A stretch of 64,000 nt of DNA from Heliopora coerulea. Taxonomy: Eukaryota > Cnidaria > Anthozoa > Scleralcyonacea > Helioporidae. The notes under the pieces were generated by a model that ran no database searches, was not told the DNA's origin, and saw only the letters and a list, made by a program, of their open reading frames with translations. The stretch covers positions 1,168,501-1,232,500 of the forward strand of contig JASJOG010000079.1 in the NCBI GenBank assembly GCA_030142905.1, written 5' to 3'. This document shows, in pieces, positions 1 through 9,156 of this stretch. The position numbers were made by a program, and so were the translations under genes. Position 1 is the stretch's first letter, and every line of letters starts with the position of its first letter.

Positions 1-720
1 GCCAAACTCAAATGTCAATTTTCAGATATTATAGAGTCAGTGGCATGCAAGAATCAAGAAAAATTATCAGGTGATAGCCGAGATAACGCAAATGTTCAAG
101 TTGGAGTGGAGGAGTTCAAGTTGTATGGTGATAAACTCAATAATTTGTTAGTCTTGTGTAATGCTTTGCAAACCAATGTACGTAACCATAAAGAAGATTT
201 GACAACAACATTGCATCTTTCACAAATTAAGCTCGCCAAATTATCTACATGTCTTAAATCCATTGAAAGTAAAGTGGAAAGAGGAAAAATTCCTATGGGA
301 TTTACTACAGCAACTCAAACTGAAAGTGCAAACAATAGAACAAATTATTCACCACAAGTCCAATCATCTTTAACTACGACTACAAATGTTCGATCAACCG
401 TTGAAAATTTAAATAATTTTATTCCACTTTCTGATCAATTACAAACCTATAGAGGAAAACAAGCCGAGAAATTTTATTCGTTGAATGCTAAACCATACTC
501 ATCTACACTAAAGAGCTTTCATTCAAGTAAGAAATCTTACTATACTTACTACCAGCCAGTGCAAAAGACTCCAAGCCTTATGTCCACTCGTACAAGACCT
601 GTTTTTCGAAGATCACAGAATTTTGGAAGGAGAAACGATGTAAATTTTCACATACAAAAGCAACGGCAACAATTAAACATGGGGGAAGACTGGCAGAATT
701 ATTTGGAATTTGTGCGTTAG
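1..720 (+). pseudogene. LINE-1 ORF1-like protein, N-terminus outside window
   Basis: The frame is open from base 1 to a TAG at 718-720, about 239 residues, so its start lies to the left of the window. The product is polar and rich in Ser, Thr, Asn and Lys. The C-terminal third is basic and aromatic, with repeated Arg/Lys and Phe/Tyr (about residues 150-235), as in nucleic-acid-binding ORF1 proteins. I see no zinc knuckle or RRM. The role is inferred from its position directly upstream of the ORF2 remains (12 bp gap), not from a recognised domain. It could be an unrelated fragment. Confidence 0.5.
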
Positions 721-731
721 GAAACGAGAAT

Positions 732-3488
732 ATGACTGGTCACACCATTACTGCTGACTATGTTTCTGTTAGATTACAGGAGAATTTCCAGAATAACTAT
801 GTCACAGGAAAGGTATACTATGTCCCCAAAATTATGGTAGCCAACGTAATGTCTCTAGTGCCAGAATCGATCGAAATTCAAGAGTATGTTAATCGCAATG
901 AAATATGCATAGCTCTTTTACTGAAACTTTGTTGAGTGAATCCGTGGCAGATAGTGTCGTTAGCGTTCCTTGTTTTACTATCATTCGTGAGAACAGTTCA
1001 ACAAATTGTCACCGAGGAGTTTGCGCTTGCGTTAGAGAATCCCAAGTCAAATTTAAGCATTTGGAAGATTTATCCTGTTGTGACAAGCACGAAGTTCTCT
1101 GATTATACTTGAGACCAACTCGTCTCTCACGGGGTTTTTCTTTCATAATAGTTGCCATTCTATATCATCCACCAGGGTCAGATCAAGATTCTGTCCTTGA
1201 CCACCTCTTGTCTTGGACGGGTTGATCCGTGTTATCCAAACTGTGGACTTATCGTCTCTGGAGATTTTAATCGGTTAAATGTTAAAGGTCTTCAAAAACA
1301 TGTTCGGCTTAAACAAATTGTCAAAAAGCCTACCCGTAAAGACGCCATTCTTGATTATGTTCTAACAAATATTCATGATTATTATAATGCACCACAGATT
1401 CTACCACCCTTTGGACTATCAGATCATAATACTATGATGGTGTCACCCAAGAAAAGAGTTACAAGCTCTGCGACTAAGAAAACTATCTTTATACGGGATC
1501 AACAACCAAGCTGTAAAGCTGCTATAGGTAGATATTTAAGTTCCTTGCAGTGGGATATATTATTTGCCTCGTCATGTAATTGCGAAGATATGATGCTGTT
1601 TTTTCAAGAAATAATTATGATTGGGTACGATCTATTAATGCCAGTTAAAAAGATCATTAAGAACACAGCAGATGCACCGTGGATGACGCAAAACCTAAAA
1701 TCTCTTATGCTTAAAAGGCAAGGGGCATTTGCCAAGTATGGAAGAAATTCTCCTATTTTTAAATTTTCTCGAAATGCCGTTAATCGTAGCCGGAAAGTTT
1801 GTAAGTCGAGATATGAATCTAGAGTGCAGCAAATGAAAGGCACAAATCCAAAAGGCTGGTGCAGGGAAGTAAAAAGATTGTGTGGAATGCAGTCTCATAC
1901 GAGTGACCTATTGAACCAGTTAAATGTTCCCGAAATTGAGTCACTTTCTCTGCACGGAAAGGCAAATGCAATTAATGCAGCCCTTCTTGAGCCTCTGTCT
2001 GAGTACAAAATGAATTGTCCACCAAATAAACTTCCTTTGGAGGAATGTCCACGTTTCTTACAAATATCGGAAGACCGAGCTTTGAGCTTCTTAGTAAAAC
2101 TCAATTCTACCAAAGCCTCTGGTCCAGATGGAATTTCAAATCGATTTTTAAAAGATTACGCGGCCTTGCTGGCATCTCCTATTTGTATGATGATGAATGC
2201 ATCTTTTCGCAAACAACGTCTTCCTACTCTATGGAAACGAGCGGAAATATGTCCACTGCCGAAGAAAAAAGTTGTGTAAAATCTCCAAAAAGACCTGAGA
2301 CCAATATCATTGACCTCATGTATCTCGAAGGTCGCTAAGGATTTTGTGGTACGCGATTATCTTAAACCTGCGATTCTTAAGATTGTCGATTATAAACATT
2401 TCCGTGCGATACCTAAATCATCTACTACGCTCGCTTTGGTGTCAATGATCCATAGATGGCTATCTCAAACCGATGGTAATGGAGCTACTATACGGATTAT
2501 CTTATTTGATTATCGCAAAGTATTTAACCTTATCAATCATGAGATTTTGGCGAATAAACTATGCTCTTTAGATTTACCAGTCAGTGTAGTTAACTGGATT
2601 ATTGATTTTATAAGCGACCGATGCCAAAGGATCAAACTTGCAGACGATTGTTTCTCCGAGTGGCGTAAAGTTCCTTCAGGCGTCCCTCAAGGCACAAAAT
2701 TAGGCCCTTGGTTTTTTTTAAACGTGATAAATGACCTTACTATACATGACGAGTGCCTGTGGAAATTTGTTGACGACACAACAATTTCAGAAACCATCGC
2801 CCCGAGTAATATAAGTCACTTACAAAACTTTGTTGACAAAATTATGCATTGATCGACATTAAATAAATTCCAGCTCAATTCGGATGAATGTAAAGAATTT
2901 CGAGTATAGTTTGCTGAAACAAAGCGTCAATTTTCCCCCAATATGGTTAATGGCAAAGAACTTGAGATCGTTCCAATAGCAAGGTTACTTTAAATCTCTA
3001 GTAATTTAACTTGGAATGCGCACGTTAGAGATGTGGTTAAGAAGGCATCCAAAAGAATTTACTTCTTAATCCAATTAAAGAGAGCAAATGTTTCTCACGA
3101 CGATTTAAAATTATTTTACATTACGTGTATTAGATCAATTCTGGATTATGCCGTACCTGTTTTCCATTATTCTCTGCCAAAATATTTGATGAATGAAATG
3201 GAACGTATTCAAAAACGTGTAATGGAAGTCATTTTTCCTGACCTTGAATAAAATAGAGCATTAGATAGACTATGTATAGATCATCTTGATGTGCATCATA
3301 AAAATATTTGTCAATCCCTTTTTAAGTCAATTAGCAGCAATGAAAATCATAGCCTCCATTGTCTTTTACCGCCAAGTTATGACTCACAGTATCATCTTAG
3401 ACAGACACTTCAGTTTTTATTTCCAGATATTAAAACTAAGAACTCTTTTATATATTTTTCTTGTTATGATACAAATTGTAATACTTAG
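732..3488 (+). pseudogene. LINE-1 ORF2: endonuclease plus reverse transcriptase, multiply frameshifted
   Basis: ORF2 is spread over at least five open segments (732-935, 905-1102, 1152-2279, 2310-2852, 3033-3488) in different frames. The AP-like endonuclease shows its N-terminal strand (about 830-870), a GDFN motif (near 1260) and the SDHN motif (near 1420). The RT begins with a KASGPDG-type motif (near 2110), has the SGVPQGTKLGP motif (near 2680) and an FVDD catalytic box (near 2767). The C-terminal region, a thumb-like Lys-rich stretch, spans 3033-3488. In the intact family ORF2 nicks DNA and reverse-transcribes its own RNA at the nick. Here the frameshifts rule out function. Confidence 0.8.
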
Positions 3489-3579
3489 AGTGATTAATAT
3501 AATTTGTAAATACGCAATTCAGCAGTTACTGGCTGCACATGTATTTCTTTTATAAGCACAATAAACAATAAACAATAAA

Positions 3580-3583
<4 letters not shown>

Positions 3584-3613
<30 letters not shown>
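3584..3613. repeat. (AT)n microsatellite
   Basis: About 15 AT units sit between the A-rich tail of LINE-1 and the left end of PLE-1. It may be the LINE tail or the target into which PLE-1 inserted. Confidence 0.9.
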
Positions 3614-3618
<5 letters not shown>

Positions 3619-3810
3619 GAATAAGCTTAAAACTTTTGCTTGTTACTCAGAGTTTCACGTCTCTTTGGACGATGATCAGACAACTGTCTGGATTCTGATT
3701 TAGTCATTCTTTTATACAGTTTCGTACGTCATCAGGTAAAAATAGTCCGGTGATCTCATTGTCATGCGTCAACTGGGCGTTTTAATTTTGTTTATGAGGA
3801 ATTTATTCCT
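3614..3810 (-). repeat. PLE-1 terminal inverted repeat, 3' copy
   Basis: It matches the reverse complement of 5527-5726 with scattered substitutions. It includes the end of the endonuclease reading frame and the hammerhead-like motif. Confidence 0.85.
3639..3684 (-). ncRNA. Hammerhead-ribozyme-like motif, PLE-1 3' end
   Basis: On the minus strand a GUUGU strand is followed by CUGAUCA, a helix II hairpin (CGUC/GACG with a six-base loop), GAAA, a minimal helix III (AC/GU), the cleavage triplet GUA and a returning helix I strand (ACAAG). The core should read CUGAUGA, so the general-acid G8 is replaced by C. It is probably not catalytic. Hammerheads in PLE termini are established. Confidence 0.55.
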
Positions 3811-4730
3811 GTGTCGGCATGTTGAGAATATTTCGGTTCGTTTATTCAGTAGGTTCTTTTTGTCGGCTTTCATGATAAACAACTTCTCTTCGAGACAAAA
3901 GTTACATAGCTTTGTTCCACTTTCATATCCTTTTGCGCGTTTTAAAATAGACCAGTTTACTGTAAAGTCCTTTCCTTCGTCCTTTAATCCCCACACGTAG
4001 TTTGATAAAACGGTCTTGTTCGAGTATTTATGATCGCGGAATGATTTCGCATGGCTGTTATAGCGATGTTTGAATGGGTGGGCTGTCATACCTATGTAGT
4101 ATTTCTTTTCCGTGCTGTCAGCTTGCAAAATTTCGGCTTTATAGATTATGTTTGAGATCATGCAGTTTCCAGGTAGTGGGCAGGATTCTTTTTTTCGGCA
4201 ATTGCAATAGCTTTCGTTGTTGTTCATTTTGTCTCTATTTAGTATGCGAGCGTTATGTTTGTTTACAATGTTCTTCATGTTTCCCATGCAACTGTAGCTA
4301 ACCTTCAGTATGTTCTTGTTGAAGATTTTTTGTAATTTGTTTGCTGCGGGAAAGTGTTTTTCCATTAAAGCGAGAAATTTGCGTCCCACGTTGGTTTGTA
4401 CATTTCGGCTATATGGTGAGTTGAACCATATTATATTTCTTAATCTTTTTCGTCGCTGGGATGCCCTTAATTTGGGATCTTCGTCTGGGAGATATTCAAT
4501 GTTGATGTTAAAGACGCTGTTCTTAAGTGCGTCGTTGTACGTAGGTGCAGCATTAGTAAAGGTGGCGTGGTCGGGTGATAATTTCGAGACTCTTCGGCTT
4601 ACGGATTTCGGAATCTGTTTGATAATGGCTGGCGGGTGGTTGGACTGTTTGTTGATGTATAGCGTGTCATCGTTTGGTTTCTTATAGGGTGGGAATTTGC
4701 CATTTTGTAGGTTCAGGGTGATGTCAAAGA
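3769..4730 (-). pseudogene. PLE-1 C-terminal region with GIY-YIG endonuclease
   Basis: The longest open part (4389-3769, 206 codons) starts with a KHFP...KIFN linker typical of PLEs. It then shows a Cys-rich stretch (CNCRKKESCPL), the GIY-YIG core (IIYKAEI then KYYIGMT), and a downstream H/R-rich helix (FKHRYNSHAKSF). The frame continues upstream to about 4730 with the SNHPP...IP motif that follows the RT in PLEs. In live elements the endonuclease nicks the target. The last codons overlap the terminal inverted repeat. Stops and a frame shift upstream of 4389 break it. Confidence 0.8.
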
Positions 4731-5572
4731 AGTTAAAAATTTTTGGTTGGCTGTGGCTGTAATCTTGAGCTCAAATTCGTCGAAGGCTTTCATTAAATCT
4801 TTCCTAGCTTTCTCTGCTAGTCTGGCCGTAACGTTTTTCAGTAAAATCAGTCCCTCGTCTCTATAAAGTCCCGTGTTTGTCTTTCCGAATTTTTTTGATA
4901 AAAAATCTAAGACGAATAGGCCGACGAGCTCGCAAACTTCTGCCCCGTTGCTACTCTCCGTTGCTACTCCTACATCGAACGTATTCTCACTTCCTTGTCG
5001 GATCCATGGCTTCTCTCGGTGAAATAAAAATGACTATCGAGCGTGTTTAATGATGGCTTCTTCTTGTGCAATAATTATAGTGAGTTGTTGGCCCCAGGAA
5101 ATTGCTCGATCTAGAAGGTTTTTGGAGATTAAAGGGTAAAAGTTGACGATGTCGAAAGAGATGAAGGTATGTTATTATTATTATTATCAACTTTATTAAA
5201 AGAGGGTAGCACGTAACAGTAAAAACTGACAAACCTATGGCCTGTATGTAAGAACTCTTCGCAGATCTTGCTAAACCACTCGGTGACTGAAGTTGAATTT
5301 CTCCATGGGTTAACGCCTGTGCTTGCTTGGATGGATGTGTTTATGCGGTCAAGGATGACTTTGCTGACCTTACTGAGATCAGACTTGGCTGGGTTAATCA
5401 AATGGCACTTCGTGTTATTTTTAAAATTTTCTTTGTGGCCTTTCAGTGAAATGAAAGCTGGCTTTCTGGCCACGGTTTTGATTCTATCGTCGACATATAG
5501 TTCGCTGGCAAAAGTTTTTAATTCCTGGAATAAATTCCTCATAAACAAAATTAAAACGCCTCGTTGGCGCAC
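4731..5572 (-). pseudogene. PLE-1 reverse transcriptase, broken
   Basis: The minus strand 5572-5233 encodes the RT N-terminal motifs (LKGHKENF and LINPAKSDL). The frame resumes after a 60-bp insertion with the SFDIVNFYP motif (near 5155), then a DGAEVCELVG-type motif and YRDEGL in place of the usual catalytic box (near 4855). The first residues of the open frame derive from the inverted copy of the element's own 3' end, so the original start codon is not identifiable. Multiple frame changes make it non-functional. Confidence 0.75.
5174..5232 (-). repeat. Short LINE 3'-tail-like insertion in PLE-1
   Basis: A TTATTATTATTATTATCAACTT-type segment of about 60 bp interrupts the PLE-1 RT frame exactly between two conserved motifs. 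On the minus strand it reads AATAAAGTTGATAATAATAA, like the 3' tails of the CR1-type LINEs seen at 43651 and 48200. It is probably a tiny 5'-truncated insertion. Confidence 0.5.
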
Positions 5573-5726
5573 GACAATGAGATCACCGGACTATTTTTAC
5601 CTGATGACGTACGAGACTGTATAAAAGAATGACTAAATCAGAATCCGGACAGTTGTCTGATCACCGTCCAAAGAGACGTGAAACTCTGGGTAACAACCAA
5701 GAGTTTTAAGCTTATTCATTTCGATT
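5527..5726 (+). repeat. PLE-1 terminal inverted repeat, 5' copy
   Basis: It is the reverse complement of 3614-3810 with about 10 visible differences. It supplies the apparent N-terminus of the PLE-1 RT frame on the minus strand and carries a second hammerhead-like motif on the plus strand. Confidence 0.85.
5652..5697 (+). ncRNA. Hammerhead-ribozyme-like motif, PLE-1 inverted copy
   Basis: GUUGU and ACAAC form a perfect 5-bp helix I around the core. Helix II (CGUC/GACG), GAAA and the GUA triplet are present. As in the partner copy the core reads CUGAUCA, with C at position 8, which should abolish cleavage. Confidence 0.55.
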
Positions 5727-5829
5727 ATCTGCTCTATCTTCTAAGATATTGAGCACTCTACATAAAGTCAATATAGAAACTGATTGTATTATAGATATAT
5801 ATATATAATTTATTTTACAGTAAAATGCT

Positions 5830-5872
5830 GTCGCTACTCAAAGTTTCACGCGGTACGCGATCATCAGGCAAC
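5830..5872 (-). ncRNA. Hammerhead ribozyme, PLE-2 left end
   Basis: On the minus strand the full architecture is present. Helix I is GUUGC paired with GCGAC. The core CUGAUGA is intact. Helix II is CGCG-UAC-CGCG. GAAA is intact, and helix III is minimal (AC/GU around a UUUGA loop). The expected cleavage triplet is GUA. This matches the minimal hammerheads described in PLEs. Activity is inferred, not shown. Confidence 0.75.
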
Positions 5873-5897
5873 TGACAGATTCGGTTCGACTATTCCT

Positions 5898-6146
5898 ATT
5901 TACAAATATGCAAACAACACCGAACTGTCCAAGCTTATCTGGAAACTAAAGGAAAACACCCGGAAGTTCAACATTAGCTGGTCGATCGTCAAACAAGTCG
6001 CGGCATATAAGACGGGATCTAAGCGATGGAATTTGTGCCTTGAAGAAAAGCGCGTAATGACGAAAGGAAAACATAATAATTTATTAAACAGGCGAACCGA
6101 ACTTTTCTCAAGGTGCCGCCATGTAACGAAACACCTTATTAATTAA
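5898..6146 (+). pseudogene. PLE-2 endonuclease-protein C-terminus
   Basis: About 80 codons on the plus strand resemble the end of the PLE-1 protein: YKYANNTELSK-type start, WSIVKQ, a CLEEK motif, and LLNRRTELFSRCRH near the stop. The matching PLE-1 stretch is at 4070-3790. Only the segment after the GIY-YIG core survives, so this is a non-functional fragment. Confidence 0.75.
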
Positions 6147-6190
6147 CGTCACAATCTGTGTAAATAGGAATAGTCGAACCGAATCTGTCA

Positions 6191-6233
6191 GTTGCCTGAT
6201 GATCGCGTACCGTGTGAAACTCTGATTAGCGAC
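6191..6233 (+). ncRNA. Hammerhead-ribozyme motif, PLE-2 right end
   Basis: It has the same helix I (GUUGC/GCGAC), core (CUGAUGA, GAAA) and helix II (one G-U wobble) as the left copy. The helix III and cleavage side reads CUCUGAUUA, which breaks the AC/GU pairing and changes GUA to UUA. It is partly decayed. Confidence 0.6.
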
Positions 6234-6340
6234 AGCATTTTACTGTAAAATAAATAATATATTACGTTCTACCCATGGTACTGAGCACTCTTAAACCTTA
6301 CGCCTTCTGTGTGCCATTTGTGTTGCATACTCTTCTTGGT

Positions 6341-6360
6341 ATGTATATATATATATATAG
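6341..6360. repeat. (TA)n microsatellite
   Basis: About 9 TA units lie near the 3' tail of LINE-2. Confidence 0.85.
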
Positions 6361-6369
6361 ACATATATC

Positions 6370-7742
6370 CCTTGCTTTTTCCTTCGTTTGCGAAGATCTG
6401 GGAGGCTGGTCTGATTTACTTTTTCCAGGCTCGTGGATGGCTGTGGAGCCCAATCCGTGTGGCACAGACAATTCCTCACTTTGGACATGGAAAGCCGTGT
6501 GCCGGGGCAGTCTAAGAGTCATCCCGTTCGCGGCTCTTTTCACTTCTTCCGTTTCTCTGTTGCAGCTGACCGTCTGTCAGACTCAAACTTCTGACAGTCT
6601 TCGGTGATGTAGCGGCACCATGCTGCTCGGCCCATTGTTTCTTGCTGCCAGGTGAGAATTGAGATGCCGACGAGCGAGAGATGTTGTTTAAGTTGATCTT
6701 TAAAGCGTTTTCTTGGGGGCACCCCTTTTGCGTTCGCCTTTGGAGAGCTCGTCAAAGAAAACAGCTTTTGGGAGTCCCTCGCTCTCCATCCTCGAGAAGT
6801 GACCGGCCACCTCAGTTGATGTTTCATGAGTATGGCTTTGATGCCCATTAGGTTCGATCTCTCCAACACCTCCTCGTCTGAAAAAAATTCCTGCTACTGG
6901 GCGTTAAGAATTTTGCGCAGGCAGCGCTGGTGGAATCGTACCAACCGTTGCATTTGCTTTCTGTACAGAACGTAGGACTCTGCTCCATAGAGGAAGGTGG
7001 GGATTATCACCGCTCTGCAAATTATCAGTTTGGTGGATATACGTAAACAGTGATTTTGCCACACTCTCCTAGAAAGGCGTTCGACGGATCGGCTGACCTT
7101 GAATGGGCGGTTGTCTAGATCTTTATCCATGGTGGCATCGTTCGACACTACACTACCTAAGTAGGCAAAGTCTTCGACTGAATTAAGCCTAGTGTTGTTG
7201 ATCAAGATGTTGGGTCCAGAATACGAAGCGGCTGGTACAAGACCTCCGTCTTCTTCAGACTGATGGTGAGGCCGAAGACTGTTGTTGCTTTTGCAAAGCA
7301 GTGAACTATGCATTGGAGCGAATCCTCAGTGTCTGCAGGCAGCACACAGTCGTCTGCATACAAGAGCTCGAACACCGGTTGGTGATAAATTTTCGTTCGT
7401 GCCAGCAGACGCCTCAGGTGAAGATGCTTCCGTCTATTCGGAAACGGACGTAGATGCCATCTCCGATGTTGTTCTTTGCCTGAGTGATTATGATGCTGAA
7501 GAAAAAAGAGAATAAAGTCGGAGTGAGGATACACCCTTGCTTAACTCCATTTGACACGGGAAAGCTGTCAGACACATTGCCAGACAGCTTTACCTGACCC
7601 AGTTGGCCATCGTGAGACTCCCAGAGTATTGTGAGGAACTAGGGCAAGCAACCAAGGCGTACTAAAATTTTTCACAGGTCCTCACTGCTCACTGTGTCAA
7701 ATGCCTTAGTAAGATCCATAAAGGCTCCGTAGAGAGCAATAT
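6370..7742 (-). mobile_element. LINE-2: 3' part of a non-LTR retrotransposon
   Basis: The minus strand carries the RT from its ALYGAFMDLTKAFDT-like motif (near 7730) to the C-terminus, then a degenerate Cys/His stretch and a 3' tail. The 5' part is missing. The break coincides with the end of PLE-3 at about 7743. Confidence 0.75.
6489..7740 (-). pseudogene. LINE-2 reverse transcriptase, 5'-truncated
   Basis: Reading on the minus strand, it shows a TKAFDTV motif (near 7710), a NGVKQGCILTPTLFS motif (near 7540), the YADD catalytic box (near 7365), then the YLGS and YGAE C-terminal motifs. A WPVTSRGWRARDSQK and PPRKRFKDQLK region follows, typical of the C-terminal domain of RTE-like and related LINEs, with traces of a CxxC zinc-finger-like end. 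It occupies three frames. It would make the RT that copies the LINE RNA, but it is truncated and frameshifted. Confidence 0.75.
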
Positions 7743-7744
7743 TT

Positions 7745-8909
7745 TGTTCCGGGAGTACAAATGTTGAGCCGGAATCCCGTTTGTCCCTTTTCATATCTCT
7801 TAATACTACTTTTATAGTTGTTAAATCTTTTTCGAAACGAAGTAATAATACTCCCCTCAGAGAGTTTACAACATTGCCTACACTTTATCAGATAAACTAA
7901 TCCCCCCGTATCACAATGAAAGGACTAATTTATTTGATAAGTACGTCCATTAACCCTAAATTCATCAACCTCGTCAACAAATTTACATATCTGATATCGA
8001 GCCTTATCACATTTCTTCATACCCGTGGCTCCCCCCTTATTTCTTTCAATTCTTGATCTTACCAAATTCTCTCCTGTATTACTAGGCCTCCTAAATGACA
8101 CCTACAATTTTTCAACGAAAATGTCCTTAATATTATCCGAAGCTTGTAAAATCGGCCAAAGACACTGAACAATTTTCCCTTCCCCCGACAACACTGGATG
8201 AAACCCTAAAACCAGTGGAATTCTACTCAACTTCTTTTCCTTTTTACCCCCCTTGATCCAAAAGGCTTGTCTTACTCTTCTCTTTGTCCTTCTTAAATTG
8301 GAAATCAATATTACTTCTCTTAAATCCCCTCTTAGCTAAATAACCATTAAGCTTCTATAGCCTTTCCTCAAAATTTTTATCTGACCTACAAATACGTCCA
8401 TACCTAACAGCTTGCCCGTACGGTGTACCTTTTTTGACATGCTTCGGATGATATGACCTAAAATTTAAATACTGATGTGTATCCGTTGGTTTCGAATACA
8501 CATCCGTAATAATTTAATTTCCTTCCAGTTTTACCAGAACATCCAAATAAAAGATCTCTTCCATAGACCATTCCCACGTATACATAATAGTTTGATGGTA
8601 TGAATTTATATAATCAAAAAACTCCAATAGCTTTTCCTTACCATATGTCCAAAGAAAGAAAACATCATCTAAAAGTCTCCACCACACCCACAGTTTCAAA
8701 ACACTTTCTGCTAATATATTCCTTTCCAATACAGTCATAAATATATTGCCAAAAGCCGGAGCAAGCATACTACCTATGGCAGTCCCTAACTTTTGCCAAT
8801 AAATCTTATCATCAAACTCAAAATAATTATTATCTAAAACTAATCTCGCTAAATCCACCAAATCCTCTTCGTCCAAAGACCACTCCTGTTGAAAAACCCT
8901 TTGTGTCAT
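7745..8909 (-). pseudogene. PLE-3 RT and GIY-YIG fragments
   Basis: The frame 8909-8514 shows the FEFDDKIYWQKLGTAIGS motif, the catalytic box as WWRLLDDVFFLW (LDD in place of YVDD), and the SMEEIFYLDVLV motif. Downstream pieces include a PTDTHQYL-type motif (near 8490), a GFHPVLSG stretch (near 8200) and a GIY-YIG-like core (CDTGGLVYLIKCRQC then EGSIITSFRKRF, near 7900-7820). The YxGST tyrosine is changed. Frameshifts separate the parts, so it is dead. It is a clearly different lineage from PLE-1. Confidence 0.75.
7867..8101 (-). repeat. PLE-3 inverted repeat, internal copy
   Basis: The reverse complement of 8907-9141. It covers the GIY-YIG coding part. Confidence 0.8.
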
Positions 8910-9141
8910 TTAGGAGACCCCGTAATATAGGAGACAATTTGGTAAGATTAAGAAGTGAAAGAAATAAAGGGGAAGCCAACGGTATGAAGAAATGTGGTAA
9001 AACTCGATACCAGATATGTGAATTTGTTGACGAGGTTAATGCATTTGGAGTAAATGGACGTACTTATCAGATAAATTAGTCCTTTGATTGTGATACGGGG
9101 GTAGTAGTTTATCTGATAAAGTGTAAACAATGTTGTAAAAG
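8907..9141 (+). repeat. PLE-3 inverted repeat, 5' copy
   Basis: Matches 7867-8101 in inverted orientation. It ends just where the BEL-1 gag frame begins. Confidence 0.8.
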
Positions 9142-9156
9142 TACCATGAACAGCAT

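Larger units (their letters stand above)
1..3583 (+). mobile_element. LINE-1: decayed CR1/L2-type non-LTR retrotransposon
   Basis: An ORF1-like frame is followed by an ORF2 holding endonuclease and reverse transcriptase motifs, all on the plus strand, and the element ends in an A-rich tail (3560-3583) that runs into an AT microsatellite. The element continues beyond the left edge of the window. Many frameshifts and stops show it is dead. The family is assigned from the order endonuclease then RT and from the RT motif style. The exact clade is uncertain. Confidence 0.8.
3614..5726 (-). mobile_element. PLE-1: Penelope-like element with inverted terminal duplication
   Basis: The minus strand encodes, in order, an RT (about 5572-4731) and a C-terminal region with a GIY-YIG endonuclease (4730-3769). 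Both ends carry the same sequence in opposite orientation (3614-3810 and 5527-5726), so the 5' end is an inverted copy of the 3' end including the last codons. Inverted or direct pseudo-LTRs are known in PLEs. Hammerhead-like motifs lie in both terminal copies. Frameshifts and a 60-bp insertion show it is inactive. Confidence 0.85.
5808..6258 (+). mobile_element. PLE-2: 450-bp MITE-like Penelope remnant with inverted ends
   Basis: Inverted repeats of about 100 bp (5808-5909 and 6159-6258) flank a fragment of the C-terminal end of a PLE endonuclease protein. Like PLE-1, the left end is an inverted copy of the 3' end. It is a very short, 5'-truncated PLE insertion. Both ends carry hammerhead motifs. 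Confidence 0.8.
7743..9143 (-). mobile_element. PLE-3: Penelope-like element of a second lineage, inverted 5' end
   Basis: The minus strand has an RT C-terminal half (8909-8514), a linker, and a GIY-YIG region (about 8070-7745). The segment 7867-8101 recurs inverted at 8907-9141 with moderate divergence, so the 5' end duplicates the endonuclease-coding part. The left end cuts into LINE-2 and the right end abuts the truncated BEL-1 gag. Confidence 0.8.

Noticed and set aside
7282..7515. 77-codon plus-strand frame over LINE-2
   Set aside because: It is the antisense shadow of the LINE-2 reverse transcriptase.
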